Source: Amphritea atlantica
GTDB lineage: Bacteria; Pseudomonadota; Gammaproteobacteria; Pseudomonadales; Balneatricaceae
Direction of reading: 5' to 3'
Assembly: GCF_018860855.1 (NCBI RefSeq)
Contig: NZ_JAHKQE010000028.1
Location: 1-64,000, forward strand
Length of the DNA stretch: 64,000 nucleotides
The stretch's first letter is position 1, and every line of letters starts with the position of its first letter. The position numbers and the translations under genes were made by a program. The notes under the pieces were generated by a model. That model searched no databases. It was given only the letters and a program-made list of their open reading frames with translations, and was not told the DNA's origin. Below are positions 8,382 to 17,196 of this stretch, in pieces.

Positions 8382-9182
8382 ATGGAAATTGAACTGATAC
8401 TTGCCTTTGTTGTGCTGGGGACCGTTGTTGGGTTTCTAGCAGGCTTGCTGGGCATTGGTGGCGGTCTAGTCATGGTGCCGGTGCTCACCTCGCTGTTTAT
8501 TTGGCAGGGAATTCCTGCGGATCAGGTGGTTCATCTGGCGCTGGGAACTTCAATGGCGTCGATTGTTATTACGTCGATCTCCAGTATGCGGGCTCACCAC
8601 AAGAGAGGCGGCGTGATTTGGTCGGTGGTAAAGCGGATTGCACCGGGTATCGTAGTTGGGGCTTTTCTGGCAACGTTTCTGGCGTCGGTGTTGAGTTCTG
8701 AATTTCTGGGAATCTTTTTCTCCTGCTTTTTGGTATACGCATCGACTCAGATGTTTCTCAATATCAAACCTAAACCGAGTAGAGATCTGCCGGGAACGCC
8801 GGCACTGTTTGCCGCCGGCAGTGTTATTGGCAGTATCTCTGCGCTGGTTTCAATTGGGGGTGGAACCCTGACCGTGCCTTATCTTAGCTGGCACAATATT
8901 GATGTGAAGAAGGCCATTGGTACCTCTGCAGCTATCGGTTTGCCCATTTCGGTGGCCGGTACGATAGGTTATATCGTCAATGGTCTGTCAGCTGATCTGC
9001 AGATCGATTATGTGGTCGGTTTTATCTATCTGCCAGGTGTTGTGTTGATTTCGTTAATGAGTTCGATAATGGCGCCTGTGGGCGCGCATGTGGCGCATCT
9101 GCTGCCGATTCCCGTGCTAAAAAAAGTGTTTGCGTTATTGCTGCTAGGTTTGGCCGTTAAGATGATTAGTTCGGTCATTTAA
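8382..9182 (+). CDS. TauE/SafE (TSUP) family membrane exporter
   Basis: 266 residues with about eight transmembrane segments arranged as two repeats, each opening with a glycine-rich motif (GFLAGLLGIGGGLVMVPVL near residue 17 and SIGGGTLTVPYL near 158), the signature of the TSUP/DUF81 family. Members export sulfite, sulfonates or organosulfur compounds and sometimes act in uptake. It lies 67 bases after the SulP gene but beyond a terminator, so joint transcription is not assured. The substrate is unknown. The stop codon is followed immediately by the 56-bp repeat array. Confidence 0.88.
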   Translation: MEIELILAFVVLGTVVGFLAGLLGIGGGLVMVPVLTSLFIWQGIPADQVVHLALGTSMASIVITSISSMRAHHKRGGVIWSVVKRIAPGIVVGAFLATFLASVLSSEFLGIFFSCFLVYASTQMFLNIKPKPSRDLPGTPALFAAGSVIGSISALVSIGGGTLTVPYLSWHNIDVKKAIGTSAAIGLPISVAGTIGYIVNGLSADLQIDYVVGFIYLPGVVLISLMSSIMAPVGAHVAHLLPIPVLKKVFALLLLGLAVKMISSVI

Positions 9183-9184
9183 GT

Positions 9185-9503
9185 GGTGCGGTTCGTGCCT
9201 CACCGGCACCTTACGAGGATGAGTGGGTTTGGCGCTGGTCGGTGCGGTTCGTGCCTCACCGGCACCTTACGAGGGTGAGTGGGTTTGATGTTGGTCGGTG
9301 CGGTTCGTGCCTCACCGGCACCTTACGAGGGTGAGTGGTGTTGGCGCTGGTGTCTCACCGGCACCTTACGAGGGTGAGTGGGTTTGATGTTGGTCGGTGC
9401 GGTTCGTGCCTCACCGGCACCTTACGAGGGTGAGTGGTGTTGACGCTGGTCGGTGCGGTTCGTGCCTCACCGGCACCTTACGAGGATGAGTGGGTTTGGC
9501 GCT
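9185..9503. repeat. six-copy 56-bp tandem repeat array with internal dyads
   Basis: Units start at 9185, 9241, 9297, 9352 (truncated by about 13 bases), 9396 and 9452. The first two-thirds of each unit is nearly invariant (GGTGCGGTTCGTGCCTCACC then GGCACCTTACGAGGGTGAG) and holds two overlapping dyads: GTGCC/GGCAC and CTCACC/GGTGAG. The last third varies in three forms: units 1 and 6 end in GGTTTGGCGCT, units 2 and 4 in GGTTTGATGTT, units 3 and 5 in GTGTTG(G/A)CGCT. The array begins three bases after the TSUP stop. Fifty-six is not a multiple of three and no frame is conserved, so it is non-coding. I do not recognise it as a named REP or BIME family. Confidence 0.93.
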
Positions 9504-9511
9504 CAGCATAT

Positions 9512-9546
9512 AAAAAAAAGAGCTGCAGTTGCCTGAGCTCTTTTTT
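9512..9546 (-). terminator. terminator of the GGA-rich small RNA (bidirectional)
   Basis: Arms AGAGCT and AGCTCT enclose an eleven-base loop, with eight T on the minus strand and six T on the plus strand. It ends the minus-strand RNA and would also stop plus-strand reading from the TSUP gene through the repeat array. Confidence 0.9.
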
Positions 9547-9742
9547 CTATAATCATTTCCACTGTGGTTGAAGCAGTTCCTTACTGCAGCCTCTTCATCA
9601 TCCTAGAAGAGGCCTCCCGTCCATGGGTTTTTTTTAGCGAAATACCTATCAGCGTCCTGCCCTAGGTCTTCTCCTTATCGCCTGACCACGTCCTTGTTCC
9701 CCCAGCTTGTTCTTCAGTCCTTGAAGAGTGTCGATCCAACGG
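9512..9742 (-). ncRNA. CsrB/RsmY/RsmZ-type CsrA-sequestering small RNA (predicted)
   Basis: Read on the minus strand, this gene-free stretch has eleven GGA triplets in about 230 bases, six of them AGGA. Several are presented in hairpin loops: CTTCAAGGACTGAAG (9712-9726), GCAGTAAGGAACTGC (9573-9587), and a loop TAGGATGAT closed by the eight-base arms GCCTCTTC and GAAGAGGC (9589-9613). The RNA would end at a strong terminator (9512-9546). A CATAAT -10 at 9748-9753 with a poor -35 is a candidate promoter; weak -35 elements are usual where an activator such as GacA/UvrY drives transcription. Loop-displayed GGA is the CsrA/RsmA binding signature, so the RNA should titrate CsrA/RsmA. The 5' end is approximate. 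Which subfamily (CsrB, RsmY or RsmZ) it belongs to is not decided. Confidence 0.72.
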
Positions 9743-9880
9743 AAGTGATTATGGCGATATTGATAAAACCTTGATATAGGAAAAAGTCTTAAAACTGTCT
9801 TTATTAGACGACTTCAGTGTCTTTTTGTCGCGACAGTTCGTTGCGAGCTTATTAATTAGTATTGATTAACCACACTAACT

Positions 9881-10234
9881 TCAGAGTCTATTATTTTTTG
9901 GGGACAGTGGTGCTTTATCAAAAGACACACCAGACCAGCCGTGGGCGATAAAGTTACGGATATTGCCGTGGTCGCTGCCATTCGGATGCGCTAGAACGTC
10001 TTGATGATAGAAGCGTCCGAAACAGTTAAGGGTTTGTTGTTTTGATAGGTTGTTCAATTGGGCAAAGGCAAATATTTTACAGGAGCCTTCATTGGTACCT
10101 GCTTCATTAATGAGCTGGCCATTCATAAAGCGGGTAGGGGTGTAGTCATAGTTGGCTTCGATAACGGCGATGGTGTCTTCAAAGTCAATGCTATTAGGTT
10201 GATCGAGTTGTTGGATAAACTGTTGCAGGTCCAT
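9881..10234 (-). CDS. HopJ-family protein
   Basis: 117 residues, matching the HopJ type III effector family (PF08888) from memory: an N-terminal helix, IDFEDTIAVIEANYDYTPTRF near 16-36, and the core GSCKIFAFAQLNNLSKQQTLNCFGRFY. Despite its name the family is widespread in free-living bacteria without type III secretion, and its role there is unknown; it is not evidence of virulence. The start is supported by AGGAG at 6 bases. It is the last gene of a minus-strand group, 39 bases after panE, and lies just upstream (about 140 bases) of the predicted GGA-rich RNA in the same orientation. Confidence 0.88.
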   Translation of the reverse strand: MDLQQFIQQLDQPNSIDFEDTIAVIEANYDYTPTRFMNGQLINEAGTNEGSCKIFAFAQLNNLSKQQTLNCFGRFYHQDVLAHPNGSDHGNIRNFIAHGWSGVSFDKAPLSPKNNRL

Positions 10235-10273
10235 TCGGGACTCCTGTGTGAATCGATGAAATATAATGGGGTA

Positions 10274-11215
10274 CTACTGTTCTTGTTGTAATAGTAGGGC
10301 GTGAACGAGTTCGGTATTCGGAACCTCGATATTTAATTTAGCCGCGCGTTGGATGACTGCGCCGCTGATACCGCCTAGCTCGAGAGGGCGACCTTTCTCT
10401 TTGTCGACGAGCATTGAGGTTTTAATGGCATCAAAATTACAAATTAAGTCAAACATCTCATCGATGTCTGCTGGGCTGAGTGTGACATCATCCGCAGGCG
10501 ATACCATGGCGACTTCCTGCATCATCCGATAGACAGTTTTGCCAAAGGTTGGGTGAGAAGTCAGAGAGCGTGTATCAAGACGGGTGAGGGCTGATAGGGG
10601 GTTTACACCATTGTTGATGATCAGCTTCCGCCATAATTCATAGCGGATATCATCGGTTAACTGCGTTGGAATACCCGCTTCGTTAAATAGGTTTGCAAAG
10701 GCTGTCAAAGCCGCTGTTGGAAAAATCTGTTCACTATGATGATTAGGCCAGCTACCCATCACTATCTGGGCTGGACCGGTGGCTTCAATCTTACCTGGGG
10801 TTGTGATGTGGCCGCCGATACGTACCGCGAGTCCTCCGAGCGTTCGGTGGCGCCCTAGTGCTTGGGCTATCACCGGCTCATTATCAACGCCATTCTGTAA
10901 AGATAAAACCGGTGTCTCTGAGGTGTTTAGCCAGTCAGCTAGCTGTGTCAGTATGCTGGTGGTAGCGCCGGCTTTTAGTGTTAAAAGAATAAGGTCGAAA
11001 TCATGGCATTGATAGCGGCTTTGCAGCTGATCCATATCCAGCGCGTCAACCGGTTGGTTGAAGTCGAGTTGGGGATGACTGATGGTTAGGCCGCTATTTT
11101 GTAACGCTTGCAGGTGTGCGCCACGGGCTAGATAAGAAACCTGATGACCCTGCAATTGTAGTCTGGCGCCGTAGTAGCAGCCAATGCCACCCGCGCCAAT
11201 AACAAGAAAACGCAT
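10274..11215 (-). CDS. panE: 2-dehydropantoate 2-reductase
   Basis: 313 residues. It reduces ketopantoate to pantoate with NADPH in pantothenate and coenzyme A synthesis. The N-terminus carries the Rossmann motif GAGGIGCYYGARL (residues 7-19) and the NADP-preferring ARG at the end of the second strand. The middle shows the conserved catalytic-lysine region LWRKLIINNGVNPLSALT, and the C-terminal helical domain contains the MLVDKEKGRPLELGGISG signature. AGGT about 6 bases upstream supports the start. PanE paralogues acting on other 2-oxoacids exist, but this sequence looks canonical. Confidence 0.9.
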   Translation of the reverse strand: MRFLVIGAGGIGCYYGARLQLQGHQVSYLARGAHLQALQNSGLTISHPQLDFNQPVDALDMDQLQSRYQCHDFDLILLTLKAGATTSILTQLADWLNTSETPVLSLQNGVDNEPVIAQALGRHRTLGGLAVRIGGHITTPGKIEATGPAQIVMGSWPNHHSEQIFPTAALTAFANLFNEAGIPTQLTDDIRYELWRKLIINNGVNPLSALTRLDTRSLTSHPTFGKTVYRMMQEVAMVSPADDVTLSPADIDEMFDLICNFDAIKTSMLVDKEKGRPLELGGISGAVIQRAAKLNIEVPNTELVHALLLQQEQ

Positions 11216-11303
11216 TATGTTACCTACTCATATAGTTACTGGAATGAGAGTAGCACTTTACCTGATGCGCGGATGATTTCCAGTTGGATTATAAGCTAGA
11301 GGA

Positions 11304-12728
11304 TTAGCTTCGGCCTGTACTAGGCGTACTACGCGCTGGGCGACGGTTTCCTGGCTTGGCTGGGGCATTACCTGTGTTGGTGCGACCACTGCGGGCAGCG
11401 GGTTTAGCCGCCGTATTTCCCTGCTCTTGGCGATTGCCAGTACTGCTGCGATGGCGCTTATTTTTACCGGCTGGCTTGTGTCCCCGAGCAGCATCGCCTG
11501 AGCGTTGTCCGTCTTGATGACCGTTTTGTGGCTTGGCTCTTTTCGGCTTATTCGGCTTACGTTTACGGTTGCTCAAGCTCGATTCTGGTAGATTATGCAG
11601 GGGTTGAAAACCAAGGATCTCTTCCCGTTCGAGTATTCGACCAATCAGGTGTTCAATATCAGAGAGCTGGTCAAATTCATCGGCGCTGACGAGTGATATT
11701 GCCTGACCGCTGGCCCCGGCGCGTCCTGTACGACCAATACGGTGTACATAGTCTTCGGGAACATTGGGTAGATCAAAGTTAACAACCTGAGGAAGCTGAT
11801 CTATATCCAAGCCACGGGCGGCGATATCGGTGGCGACCAATACTTGAATTTTACCCTGTTTGAATTCTAACAACGCCTTGGTGCGGGCTGATTGGCTTTT
11901 GTTACCGTGAATGGCGGCTGCTTTAACGTTTTCAGAATCGAGGTGTTTGCACAGTTGATTCGCGCCACGCTTAGTGCGGGTGAAAACTAAGACCTGATGC
12001 CACTGGTGTTCTGCCAGTAGATGGCTGAAAAGAGCGGATTTCTGTTTCTTGTCAACGGGGCAAATCCACTGCTTAACGTTGCTAGCGGTGGTGTTGCGTG
12101 CAGCGACAGAGATCTCAACAGGATTATTAACCAGGCCTTTGGCTAGCGTCCGAATTGAGTCAGAGAAGGTGGCAGAGAACATTAAATTCTGGCGCTGTTT
12201 CGGCAGCAGATTAATGATCTTTTTAATGTCATGGATAAAGCCCATATCCAGCATGCGGTCGGCTTCATCCAGTACCAGCACTTCAACTTTGTTGAATTTG
12301 ACGGCATTTTGGTTATACAGGTCCATCAACCGGCCTGGGGTGGCGATCAGAATATCGACCCCTTTACGCAGTTGCATCATCTGAGGGTTGATACTGACAC
12401 CACCAAAAACAACAGCCGAGCGTAATGGCAGGTTTTTACCATAGTCACCGACGCTTTCAGCTACCTGAGCCGCAAGTTCTCGGGTCGGGGTGAGAATCAG
12501 CGCCCGAATCTGGGTGCCTTGGGCGCGTTCACCATGGCTTAGCAGCTCGAGCAGGGGCAGGGTGAAGCCTGCGGTTTTGCCGGTGCCAGTCTGGGCCGCC
12601 GCCATTAGGTCTTTGCCTTCCAGTACCGCCGGAATCGCTTGGGCCTGAATCGGCGAAGGGGTCTCGTAACCTTTATCGGTAACGGCATCAAGTATCGGTG
12701 CCGATAGGCCCAGATCAGTAAATTTCAT
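11304..12728 (-). CDS. rhlE: DEAD-box RNA helicase RhlE
   Basis: 474 residues. An ATP-dependent RNA unwinding enzyme of ribosome maturation and mRNA decay. Motifs in order: Q motif ([11 protein letters not shown], 23-33), Walker A (AQTGTGKT, 45-52), [15 protein letters not shown], the DEAD box ([13 protein letters not shown]), SAT, ARGLDID and [10 protein letters not shown]. From about 385 the tail is basic and low complexity ([15 protein letters not shown], then Arg/Asn/Gly/Pro-rich), as is usual for RhlE and important for RNA binding. AGAGAG lies 5 bases before the ATG. It stands as its own unit between the methyltransferase gene and panE. Confidence 0.93.
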   Translation of the reverse strand: MKFTDLGLSAPILDAVTDKGYETPSPIQAQAIPAVLEGKDLMAAAQTGTGKTAGFTLPLLELLSHGERAQGTQIRALILTPTRELAAQVAESVGDYGKNLPLRSAVVFGGVSINPQMMQLRKGVDILIATPGRLMDLYNQNAVKFNKVEVLVLDEADRMLDMGFIHDIKKIINLLPKQRQNLMFSATFSDSIRTLAKGLVNNPVEISVAARNTTASNVKQWICPVDKKQKSALFSHLLAEHQWHQVLVFTRTKRGANQLCKHLDSENVKAAAIHGNKSQSARTKALLEFKQGKIQVLVATDIAARGLDIDQLPQVVNFDLPNVPEDYVHRIGRTGRAGASGQAISLVSADEFDQLSDIEHLIGRILEREEILGFQPLHNLPESSLSNRKRKPNKPKRAKPQNGHQDGQRSGDAARGHKPAGKNKRHRSSTGNRQEQGNTAAKPAARSGRTNTGNAPAKPGNRRPARSTPSTGRS

Positions 12729-12804
12729 GCATACTCTCTATAACTACATTGTCGAAATGACAGGAGGCCGAAGGATACAGGAAAGGCAGTCGAAATGGCA
12801 GTGA

Positions 12805-13632
12805 TTATAGCTTTTGTCCGTGACAACTCAGTTGCCAGACTTCCACTGCACCGGCATTTAAATTAGCCATCACATTGGGGCCCATCTGACTGAATGCCTC
12901 ACCCAGAATTTTTGTGGGTGACAGGGCGGTTACAGACTTTCCTGAATCTTCTTTGTTAGCCTGTCGTTGACGCCATTGTAACGCTTCATTGGACCAGTTT
13001 TCAGCCCGCTCTAGCGTAAAATTATTCTGCTGTAATAATCCGCTCATCGCTTCAAAGGTAATGAGGTGTGATTGTTTTGCGCTGCTCGCCCAAGGGACGG
13101 GGTAACGCATACTGTGTGGGTTTGGTCCTTGCAGAACCTCGTGTAACAGCAGCGAGCCTTCAGTATTGAGCACCCGACGACACTCCTGTAAACAGAGGTC
13201 AGTGTGTGGAATGTTCAGCAGGCTGTGCTGAAAAATAATGCAGTCAAAGCTGTCATTGGCAAAGGGCAGTTGTCGGGCATCACAGGTAATCACTGCTGGG
13301 GATGTCGCAGGATCTGTCAGTCCGCTAATGGCTTGGTTGAGCCGATTAAAACGATGAGTGATATCAATGCCCACCACTTCGGCAGCTTTATTCGCTGTGA
13401 GCATTCGCATCAGGCCACCTATGCCTGAACCTATTTCAAGAATGCGGGCTGGTTTAAGTGTCTCGAGTTGCAGTAATAGCTTTTCTGAGGCTTTGATGCC
13501 GCCAATATGAAGTTGGTCTAAAGGGGCTAACTGATAGATAGAAGGGCCGTCAGGGTAGCGTTTGCGTAGCTGTTGCAGCAGAAAGGTTTCATCTGTGTGA
13601 TGGCTGTAATGTTGATCAATATCCACCGGCAT
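12805..13632 (-). CDS. class I SAM-dependent methyltransferase
   Basis: 275 residues. Motif I (ILEIGSGIGGLMRML, about 85-99), the acidic residue after strand 2 (VVGID), the DARQLPFANDSFDCI block and the post-strand-4 QHSLLNIP are those of the UbiE/MenG-like class I fold. The substrate is not recognisable: it has none of the extra blocks that mark UbiE or BioC. It probably acts on a small molecule in the cytosol. Upstream on the same strand is the acyl-CoA synthetase gene, but a terminator separates them. Confidence 0.8.
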   Translation of the reverse strand: MPVDIDQHYSHHTDETFLLQQLRKRYPDGPSIYQLAPLDQLHIGGIKASEKLLLQLETLKPARILEIGSGIGGLMRMLTANKAAEVVGIDITHRFNRLNQAISGLTDPATSPAVITCDARQLPFANDSFDCIIFQHSLLNIPHTDLCLQECRRVLNTEGSLLLHEVLQGPNPHSMRYPVPWASSAKQSHLITFEAMSGLLQQNNFTLERAENWSNEALQWRQRQANKEDSGKSVTALSPTKILGEAFSQMGPNVMANLNAGAVEVWQLSCHGQKL

Positions 13633-13701
13633 ATCCTTGCGGTTAATCGTTAGTCAGTCGTAGTAGGTGACATCATTCGGTGTTTGGCGGGGTTAAACAC
13701 T

Positions 13702-13725
13702 AAAAACGGGGTCATTAGACCCCGT
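13702..13725 (-). terminator. terminator after the acyl-CoA synthetase gene
   Basis: On the minus strand, perfect eight-base arms ACGGGGTC and GACCCCGT around a TAAT loop, followed by five T. It lies about 20 bases past the synthetase stop. Confidence 0.9.
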
Positions 13726-13744
13726 ATAATATCATCCAGAAGCC

Positions 13745-15436
13745 TTAGATATCATCTAGGCCGAGTTCTTTGATCGAGATCTCGCGCATCTTGAATTTCT
13801 GGATTTTGCCGGTAACTGTCATTGGGAACTCATCGACAAACTTAAAATATCGAGGAATTTTGAAGTGAGTGATCTGTCCTTTGCAGAACTCCCGTAGCTG
13901 GTGCTCGGTAACACTTTCAGAATCAACACTTAACTTAACCCAAGCGATCAGTTCCTCTCCATATTTTTTATCCGGTACGCCCGTCACCTGAACATCGGTG
14001 ATATTGGGGTGAGTATAAAGAAATTCTTCGATCTCTTTCGGGTAGACGTTTTCGCCACCGCGGATCACCATATCTTTGATGCGGCCGACGATCTGAATAT
14101 AACCCTCTTCATCCATCGTGGCGAGATCTTCGGTATGCATCCAGCCATTATCATCAATCGCTTTTTTGGTACCGTCTTCATTGTTCCAGTATTTGATCAT
14201 GACACTGTAACCGCGGGTGCAAAGTTCGCCGATTTCTCCACGAGGAGACACGCGTCCGGTGAGGGGATCGATGATTTTGCTTTCTAGATGCGGTTGGGTG
14301 CGGCCGACAGTCGTGACCTGCTTGTCGAAGGGGTCATCCGCGGCGGTCTGGGTCGATACTGGGCTAGTTTCGGTCATCCCGTAGGCGATCTGAACCTCTT
14401 TCATATTCATTTTTGAGTTGACCGCTTTCATGACCTCAGCCGGACAGATAGAGCCAGCCATAATGCCGGTTCGCAGGCTCGAAAGGTCGTAATTGTCGAA
14501 ATCGGGATGCTCTAGTTCGGCAATGAACATGGTCGGTACGCCATACAGCGCGGTGGCTTTCTCTTTTTGTACTGCTTCGAGCACCGCTTTAGGCTCGAAA
14601 CCGTCGGTTGGGTAGATCATGGTAGAGCCATGGGTAACGCAGCCGAGATTACCCATCACCATACCAAAGCAATGGTAGAGAGGCACGGGGATGATCACGC
14701 GGTCTTTGTGGGTGAAATTCTGGCTTTCAGCGACAAAGAAACCGTTGTTTAGAATATTGTGGTGGCTCAGCGTAGCGCCTTTAGGAAAACCGGTTGTGCC
14801 TGAGGTGTACTGAATATTGATAGGATCATCAAATTGCAGGGTTACCTGAATATCTTTGACTTGTTGTAGATCGACTTTATCCGCCTGCTCAACAAAGTCA
14901 TCCCAACGCCACATGCCGGGATGTTGCTCATCCGACAGGTTGATAATGCATTCCAGCGTTTTCAACTTGGCTGATTTGAGTTGCCCTTTTTCGCATTCAT
15001 GCAGTTCAGGGGCTAGCTCTAGCAGCATTTGGGTGTAGTTAGAGCTCTTGAATGTATCGGCGGTTACGAGGAAGCGGGTACCTGATTGGTTGAGTGCGTA
15101 TTCCAGTTCATGCAGACGGTATGCTGGATTGATATTGACCAGAATAGCGCCGACTTTAGCGGTAGCAAATTGTGTGACTGTCCACTGCGCGGTATTTGGG
15201 GACCAGATGCCAATACGGTCACCAGGTTCTATGCCGAGTGCGAGGAGGGCGCGGGCGCACTGCTCTACCTTTGCTTGTAGTTCTGCGTAACTCCAATGAA
15301 TATTCTGATAATGCACGATTAATGCATCGTTATCAGGATAGGTGGCGCAGGTTTCATCAAATTTATCGCCAATGGTCATGCCCAGCAAAGGAGTGTTGCT
15401 GGTGCCGCTGGTATAGCTGGGTTGTGTGATGCTCAT
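13745..15436 (-). CDS. AMP-dependent acyl-CoA synthetase (ACSF2/medium-chain type)
   Basis: 563 residues. It activates a carboxylic acid to its CoA thioester with ATP. The P-loop [11 protein letters not shown], the A5 motif [10 protein letters not shown], the hinge region [16 protein letters not shown] and the A10 catalytic lysine in [11 protein letters not shown] are all present. Overall it resembles the ACSF2 and fatty-acyl-CoA synthase group found near acyclic terpene and leucine catabolism genes. Its position after liuE and the AhpD-like gene suggests it feeds a branched or medium-chain acid such as isovalerate or a methylated fatty acid into the neighbouring pathway. That substrate is inferred from context. 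GGGAA at about 8 bases supports the start. Confidence 0.85.
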   Translation of the reverse strand: MSITQPSYTSGTSNTPLLGMTIGDKFDETCATYPDNDALIVHYQNIHWSYAELQAKVEQCARALLALGIEPGDRIGIWSPNTAQWTVTQFATAKVGAILVNINPAYRLHELEYALNQSGTRFLVTADTFKSSNYTQMLLELAPELHECEKGQLKSAKLKTLECIINLSDEQHPGMWRWDDFVEQADKVDLQQVKDIQVTLQFDDPINIQYTSGTTGFPKGATLSHHNILNNGFFVAESQNFTHKDRVIIPVPLYHCFGMVMGNLGCVTHGSTMIYPTDGFEPKAVLEAVQKEKATALYGVPTMFIAELEHPDFDNYDLSSLRTGIMAGSICPAEVMKAVNSKMNMKEVQIAYGMTETSPVSTQTAADDPFDKQVTTVGRTQPHLESKIIDPLTGRVSPRGEIGELCTRGYSVMIKYWNNEDGTKKAIDDNGWMHTEDLATMDEEGYIQIVGRIKDMVIRGGENVYPKEIEEFLYTHPNITDVQVTGVPDKKYGEELIAWVKLSVDSESVTEHQLREFCKGQITHFKIPRYFKFVDEFPMTVTGKIQKFKMREISIKELGLDDI

Positions 15437-15478
15437 TGAATTATTCCCATCGTTGTTTTTATAGATCGGGGTTGGTCT

Positions 15479-15505
15479 TACGTTCTATCATCCTGATAGG
15501 ACGTA
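15479..15505. promoter_or_regulatory. long inverted repeat upstream of the acyl-CoA synthetase gene
   Basis: Arms TACGT-T-CTATC and GATAG-G-ACGTA around a five-base loop form an eleven-pair dyad with one wobble position. It lies between the AhpD-like gene and the synthetase gene, 43 bases before the synthetase start. With no T run on the minus strand it is not a terminator. It could be an operator or an RNA-stabilising hairpin. Confidence 0.55.
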
Positions 15506-15522
15506 TCTTTGCTGTGTAATTG

Positions 15523-16101
15523 TTATCTTGCGAGCGCGTGGTATTCAGGGTTTGGCTGCATATCAACGGCACCGGCTACCCGGTTAGTCATATTGTAAAA
15601 GCCTGCTACGTTAGCAATATCCCAAATGTCTTGGTCGCTAAATTCTGCCTCTCTGAGAGCCAGACGGTCACTCTCGACAATGGAGTCCGGCGAAACGGTC
15701 ATCTTGACGGCAAAATCGAGCATAGCGCGATGGCGTACAGAGAGTTCGGCGGCGCGATAGTTGATGGCGATCAACTCGCCTAAAGCGGGGTCACCGGAAT
15801 ATTTTCGCACCGCTGCTCCATGGGCGACGATGCAGTAAAAACAGTGATTTTGTGACGAGACCGCCACCGCGATCATCTCGCGTTCCAGAGCGGTTAGATT
15901 GCTTTCGCCAAACATCAGTTCGTTATAGTACTTAGAGAAAACCTCGAACTGAGCCATATTCTGGCTGTAAGCTTTTAGGACGTTGGGAACCATACCTAGC
16001 TTATTGTCACAAACGTCGAAGTATTTTTTGACGTCAGCGGGAAGTTCATCCCGTGAAGGGTATTTAAGGTCTAGCGCGGTAATATGATCTGGTTGAGACA
16101 T
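15523..16101 (-). CDS. peroxidase-related AhpD/carboxymuconolactone decarboxylase family protein
   Basis: 192 residues, all-alpha AhpD fold. The active-site motif CFYCIVAHG (CxxCxxxH) follows a conserved glutamate in LEREMIAVAVSSQNH, as in alkylhydroperoxidase D and the uncharacterised peroxidase-related branch. These proteins use the Cys pair for peroxide or thiol chemistry; the physiological substrate of this branch is unknown. GGAG at 7-8 bases supports the start. It lies between the liu operon and the synthetase gene, behind the liuE terminator, so it probably has its own promoter. Confidence 0.87.
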   Translation of the reverse strand: MSQPDHITALDLKYPSRDELPADVKKYFDVCDNKLGMVPNVLKAYSQNMAQFEVFSKYYNELMFGESNLTALEREMIAVAVSSQNHCFYCIVAHGAAVRKYSGDPALGELIAINYRAAELSVRHRAMLDFAVKMTVSPDSIVESDRLALREAEFSDQDIWDIANVAGFYNMTNRVAGAVDMQPNPEYHALAR

Positions 16102-16208
16102 TGTCTTACTCCGTATTATTTTTGTCCTTCAGAGTGCACAGATAGACGGTTCTGAGTAATACTTATTTTTATCTTATACTAGGGTAAACCCTTATATCAG
16201 TTCAAGAT

Positions 16209-16252
16209 AAAAATTCAGGCTAGAAACACAGAAGTAAAGGTTTCTGCCTGAA
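16209..16252 (-). terminator. terminator of the liu operon after liuE
   Basis: On the minus strand, arms TTCAGGC and GCCTGAA extended by AGAAAC and GTTTCT (one unpaired base), a twelve-base loop, then five T. It marks the end of the leucine catabolic operon 22 bases past the liuE stop. Confidence 0.85.
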
Positions 16253-16273
16253 CTCAAACGTCTGATAACGCTC

Positions 16274-17194
16274 CTATGTGGGGTTAGCTGTTTCATGACA
16301 GCCCATCGCGAGTGCGACCTTCGAGCCGCTACTGCGCCCCAGTTGTGCGCTAATCCAATGGCCTGTGCGGGCCAGTTTATGCAGGTCGACACCGGTTTCT
16401 ATCCCTAGTCCATTGAGCATATACAGCACATCTTCGGTGGCAACATTACCTGATGCACCTTTGGCATAAGGACAACCGCCTAGCCCTGCAACTGACGCAT
16501 CGATCACGGCAACCCCTTCTTCAATGACTGCATAAAGATTAGCGAGTGCTTGGCCGTAGGTATCGTGAAAATGAGCCGCCAGTTTATCGACGGGTACCTG
16601 TTTGCTGACCGCCTCTAACATTCGTTTTGCCTTTAGCGGTGTGCCGACACCGATGGTGTCTCCCAGGGATATTTCATAGCAACCCATATCCAGTAACGCA
16701 CGGCTCACCATCGCTACCTGTGCAGGGTCTATATCACCTTCATATGGACAGCCTAGTACGGTGGAAACATAACCCCTGACGCGGATGGCATGCGTCTGAG
16801 CTAGTTCAATCACCGGGGCGAAGCGCTCTAAGCTTTCTTTGATGGAGCAGTTAATATTTTTCTGCGTAAACGCTTCTGAGGCAGCGCCAAATACGGCCAC
16901 CTCATCAACGCCTGCCGCGATAGCGGCTTCTAACCCTTTAAGGTTGGGGGTTAGGGCTGAGTAAATAACGCCCGGTTTGCGGTTGATGCCGGCCATCACC
17001 GCCGCGGCATCCCCCATTTGTGGCACCCATTTGGGGGATACAAAACTCGCCGCTTCGATATGGTTTAGGCCCGTTTCGCTGAGTTGATTAATCAGCTCCA
17101 CTTTAACCGCCGTATCAATCACCGGCCCCGATTCATTTTGTAGCCCATCCCGGGCGCCCATCTCAAATAAGCGGATTGCCTTTGGGAACGCCAT
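16274..17194 (-). CDS. liuE: hydroxymethylglutaryl-CoA lyase
   Basis: 306 residues. It splits 3-hydroxy-3-methylglutaryl-CoA into acetoacetate and acetyl-CoA, the last step of leucine breakdown. A TIM barrel of the DRE-metallolyase family: GARDGLQNE (13-21) holds the metal-binding aspartate, [12 protein letters not shown] the two metal-binding histidine/aspartate residues, and the flexible loop [14 protein letters not shown] the catalytic cysteine. GGAGG stands 7 bases before the ATG, overlapping the end of liuD. Alternative names are mvaB or HMGCL. Confidence 0.96.
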   Translation of the reverse strand: MAFPKAIRLFEMGARDGLQNESGPVIDTAVKVELINQLSETGLNHIEAASFVSPKWVPQMGDAAAVMAGINRKPGVIYSALTPNLKGLEAAIAAGVDEVAVFGAASEAFTQKNINCSIKESLERFAPVIELAQTHAIRVRGYVSTVLGCPYEGDIDPAQVAMVSRALLDMGCYEISLGDTIGVGTPLKAKRMLEAVSKQVPVDKLAAHFHDTYGQALANLYAVIEEGVAVIDASVAGLGGCPYAKGASGNVATEDVLYMLNGLGIETGVDLHKLARTGHWISAQLGRSSGSKVALAMGCHETANPT

Positions 17195-17196
17195 GA

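Noticed and set aside
9185-9503. CRISPR array
   Set aside because: The 56-base units are contiguous and repeat over their whole length; there are no unique spacers of constant size and no cas genes nearby.
9185-9503. tRNA or T-arm remnants, because GGTTCG recurs in each unit
   Set aside because: No acceptor, D-arm or anticodon stem can be formed around it, and the surrounding bases pair as simple dyads instead.
9881-10234. Evidence for a type III secretion effector and a pathogenic lifestyle
   Set aside because: HopJ-family proteins are widespread in free-living bacteria, and no secretion or chaperone genes occur in the window.
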